NCBI RefSeq assembly: GCF_900104085.1
Contig: NZ_FNLD01000004.1
Span: forward strand, 166,283 to 230,282
DNA length: 64,000 nucleotides
DNA from: Pseudoxanthomonas sp. CF125
GTDB lineage: Bacteria > Pseudomonadota > Gammaproteobacteria > Xanthomonadales > Xanthomonadaceae
Reading direction: 5' to 3'
Positions 63,401-64,000 of the stretch are shown here, in pieces (positions within the stretch are counted from its first letter, which is position 1; every line of letters starts with the position of its first letter). The notes beneath the pieces are model-generated. The model searched no databases. It was not told the DNA's origin and saw only the letters and a program-made list of their open reading frames with translations. The position numbers and the translations under genes were made by a program.

Positions 63401-64000
63401 CGTCGGTAGCGCATCCTCCGTCGCCATCGGCGATGGCGTAGGCACGGGCGCCACCGGCGCGAACGTCGCCATCGGTAACCTGAGCACGGCCAATGCAGGC
63501 ACCGCCGCGGGCGGCGCAGTGGCGATCGGCCGCTCCAATACCGCCTTCGGCGATGGTGCGGTGGCGATAGGCGATCCCAGCTACGCCAGCGGCACCGGCG
63601 CTTTCGTCGGCGGTGCGAACAACATCGCCAACAGCGATGGCACGGCGACGGCCACGGCCGCCAACCAGGCCAATGGTGCGGTGGCGATCGGCAACAACAA
63701 CCGGGCGATCGGACAGGGCAGCGTGGCACTCGGCAACGGCTCGACCGCCGGCGCTGCCGGTATGGCGGGCAATGTCGCGCTTGGCGACGGTGCGATTGCC
63801 GCGACGAGCGCGGGCGATGTGGCGCTGGGTTCGGGTTCGGTGACGGCGGCGACGGTGGCGACCACCAACACGACCATCGACGGCACGGTCTACAACTTTG
63901 CCGGCACCGCGCCGACCAGCACCGTCAGCGTGGGGGGCGTCGGTACCGAGCGCACCATCACCAACGTGGCGGCCGGCCGGATCTCCGACACCTCGACCGA
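60450..64000 (+). CDS. Trimeric autotransporter adhesin, YadA/Hia type (3' partial)
   Basis: The open frame runs off the right edge, so at least 1183 residues are encoded and the C-terminal membrane anchor is not seen. It begins with an extended signal peptide region, MNKIYSLVWNRSLKQLVVAS, then a hydrophobic core ending SSAQAQA. The passenger is built from many YadA-head repeats of about 14 residues with the AIGxxAxAxG pattern (for example AVGSQANAAVSYATAIG). A neck region ERTITNVAAGRISGSSTDAI, then NGSQLF, occurs near residue 780; a second begins at the window end. AGGGGAAA precedes the ATG at 60450. It likely forms a surface trimer for adhesion or biofilm. Confidence 0.95.
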   Translation, partial: MNKIYSLVWNRSLKQLVVASELATPRGKASGGKKASHSTQKSTLQVGLVLLAISGMGWTSSAQAQATCVPAPYYQYSGSSTCAGQEAQATAGGTTAIGFRAISSGLNATTLGYQALGSGVNSIYVGARTSGTGASGESAIAIGTDVNAGGAGAIAVGVQSTAGGLRGVAVGSQANAAVSYATAIGGGGVSAATATRATGVGSTAIGGNATSGAFASGVDAIAIGGQSVSSTQYSVAIGLNAAASGTGGAIAIGGGTVSNNINTIALGVSSTATGAGASALGTGSQASGGNSTAVGVSATASNNYAFASGWGSIASGANSTALGREANASATDAIAIGHLAEASDAATTAVGNGARALGNSSLALGAQAVAVGTSTVAVGQGSGAGSTIANTGSIAVGVAAGALVTGAQNTAIGGGIASVQRGAGSGVTGTRNVALGVGDGTVAYDATLDAAAGSLVSGDDNIAIGTNAGIGVAADATTSIGVNANASVGNAIAIGTLASASALDAVAQGSSASAAGRNAVAIGFQAVASTINSVYLGARTGVGTGALAEGAIAIGTDVTSSQANAIAAGTASRATGINALALGIQANAAADNAIAVGANAVANSAEAVAIGTNATATGGRAVSIGSGNVASGNGAVAIGDPNTATGNGAVASGLDNTATGNGSVAMGNTNMVGGGGQAVSTPGTAAQGAVGIGYQNTVVGQGSVAIGSTSSALAAGAVAFGDTAVANNADDVALGSGSVTEVAVGTASTTIDGVTYNFQGINPTSTVSVGAVGAERTITNVAAGRISGSSTDAINGSQLFATNQSIENLSNEVDANAIHYFSVNDNGVVGGNYNNDGATGRNSIAIGPNALSAQHNGIVIGNNASNENATTTIDGSIAIGDSARNILNNSVAIGPNALNSGGSGVAIGRNTATNQFGIAIGAGNSISPGASATGAGAIAIGAGIGAGSAVTGASAVASGRRAIAIGLDTTANFLQSVAMGYNADVGSASSVAIGDGVGTGATGANVAIGNLSTANAGTAAGGAVAIGRSNTAFGDGAVAIGDPSYASGTGAFVGGANNIANSDGTATATAANQANGAVAIGNNNRAIGQGSVALGNGSTAGAAGMAGNVALGDGAIAATSAGDVALGSGSVTAATVATTNTTIDGTVYNFAGTAPTSTVSVGGVGTERTITNVAAGRISDTST
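62630..62850 (+). repeat. Head-neck segment, first copy
   Basis: DNA from GATGTGGCGCTGGGTTCGGG to the neck (GGCGGCCGGCCGGATCTCCG) is repeated almost unchanged at 63819-64000, about 1.18 kb further on. Both copies encode DVALGSGSVT, a TTIDG...YNF strand pair and the ERTITNVAAGRIS neck. Confidence 0.85.

Overview
The window is a GC-rich chromosomal segment from a gammaproteobacterium of the Xanthomonadaceae/Lysobacteraceae, most like Lysobacter or a close relative. The evidence is gene order (pyrG-kdsA-eno-ftsB-ispD-ispF-truD; surE-pcm-yqaA-nlpD with no rpoS; rlmE-ftsH-folP-miaA-hfq-hflX-hflK-hflC-purA), family-restricted proteins (an XAC0095-like protein, a type IV secretion effector with an XVIPCD tail) and a lysyl-endopeptidase-like secreted protease. 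The assignment is inference from the sequence alone; no database was searched.

Layout. 1-1.8 kb: the 3' end of a possible peptidoglycan-peptidase toxin and a large lipoprotein, of lower GC than the rest. 2.1-14.8 kb: core genes for DNA topology (parE), CTP (pyrG), KDO (kdsA), glycolysis (eno), division (ftsB), isoprenoids (ispD, ispF), tRNA modification (truD) and damage repair (surE, pcm), followed by nlpD at 14.8-15.6 kb. 15.8-28.1 kb: small conserved genes, then rlmE, ftsH, folP, miaA, hfq, hflX, hflKC and purA. FtsH, HflK and HflC form one membrane quality-control complex, and Hfq and HflX are frequent neighbours. 28.2-38.5 kb: an accessory stretch holding a winged-helix/nucleotidyltransferase regulator beside a probable broken HEPN gene, an XRE/DUF2975 pair, an AraC-MFS-oxidoreductase cluster, two gene cassettes with attC-like ends from a decayed integron, and assorted single genes. 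38.6-41.0 kb: a probable Xanthomonadales type IV secretion antibacterial effector with its lipoprotein immunity gene. 41.2-50.0 kb: methyltransferase, sulfotransferase/aminotransferase pair, diguanylate cyclase, GH30 glycosidase, soluble histidine kinase and MazG-like enzyme. 50.2-53.4 kb: gcvP under a glycine riboswitch. 53.6-59.1 kb: MFS transporter, secreted serine protease and an M2 (ACE-like) peptidase lipoprotein. 60.4 kb to the right edge: the N-terminal 1183 residues of a trimeric autotransporter adhesin.

A striking property is the density of small palindromic intergenic repeats. I group them by hand into families A to E. One family E copy lies in frame inside gcvP, two family B copies sit in or against integron attC-like sites, and one 144-bp element with long terminal inverted repeats supplies the stop codon of hflX. 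No tRNA, rRNA, CRISPR array, intact insertion sequence or prophage was seen.
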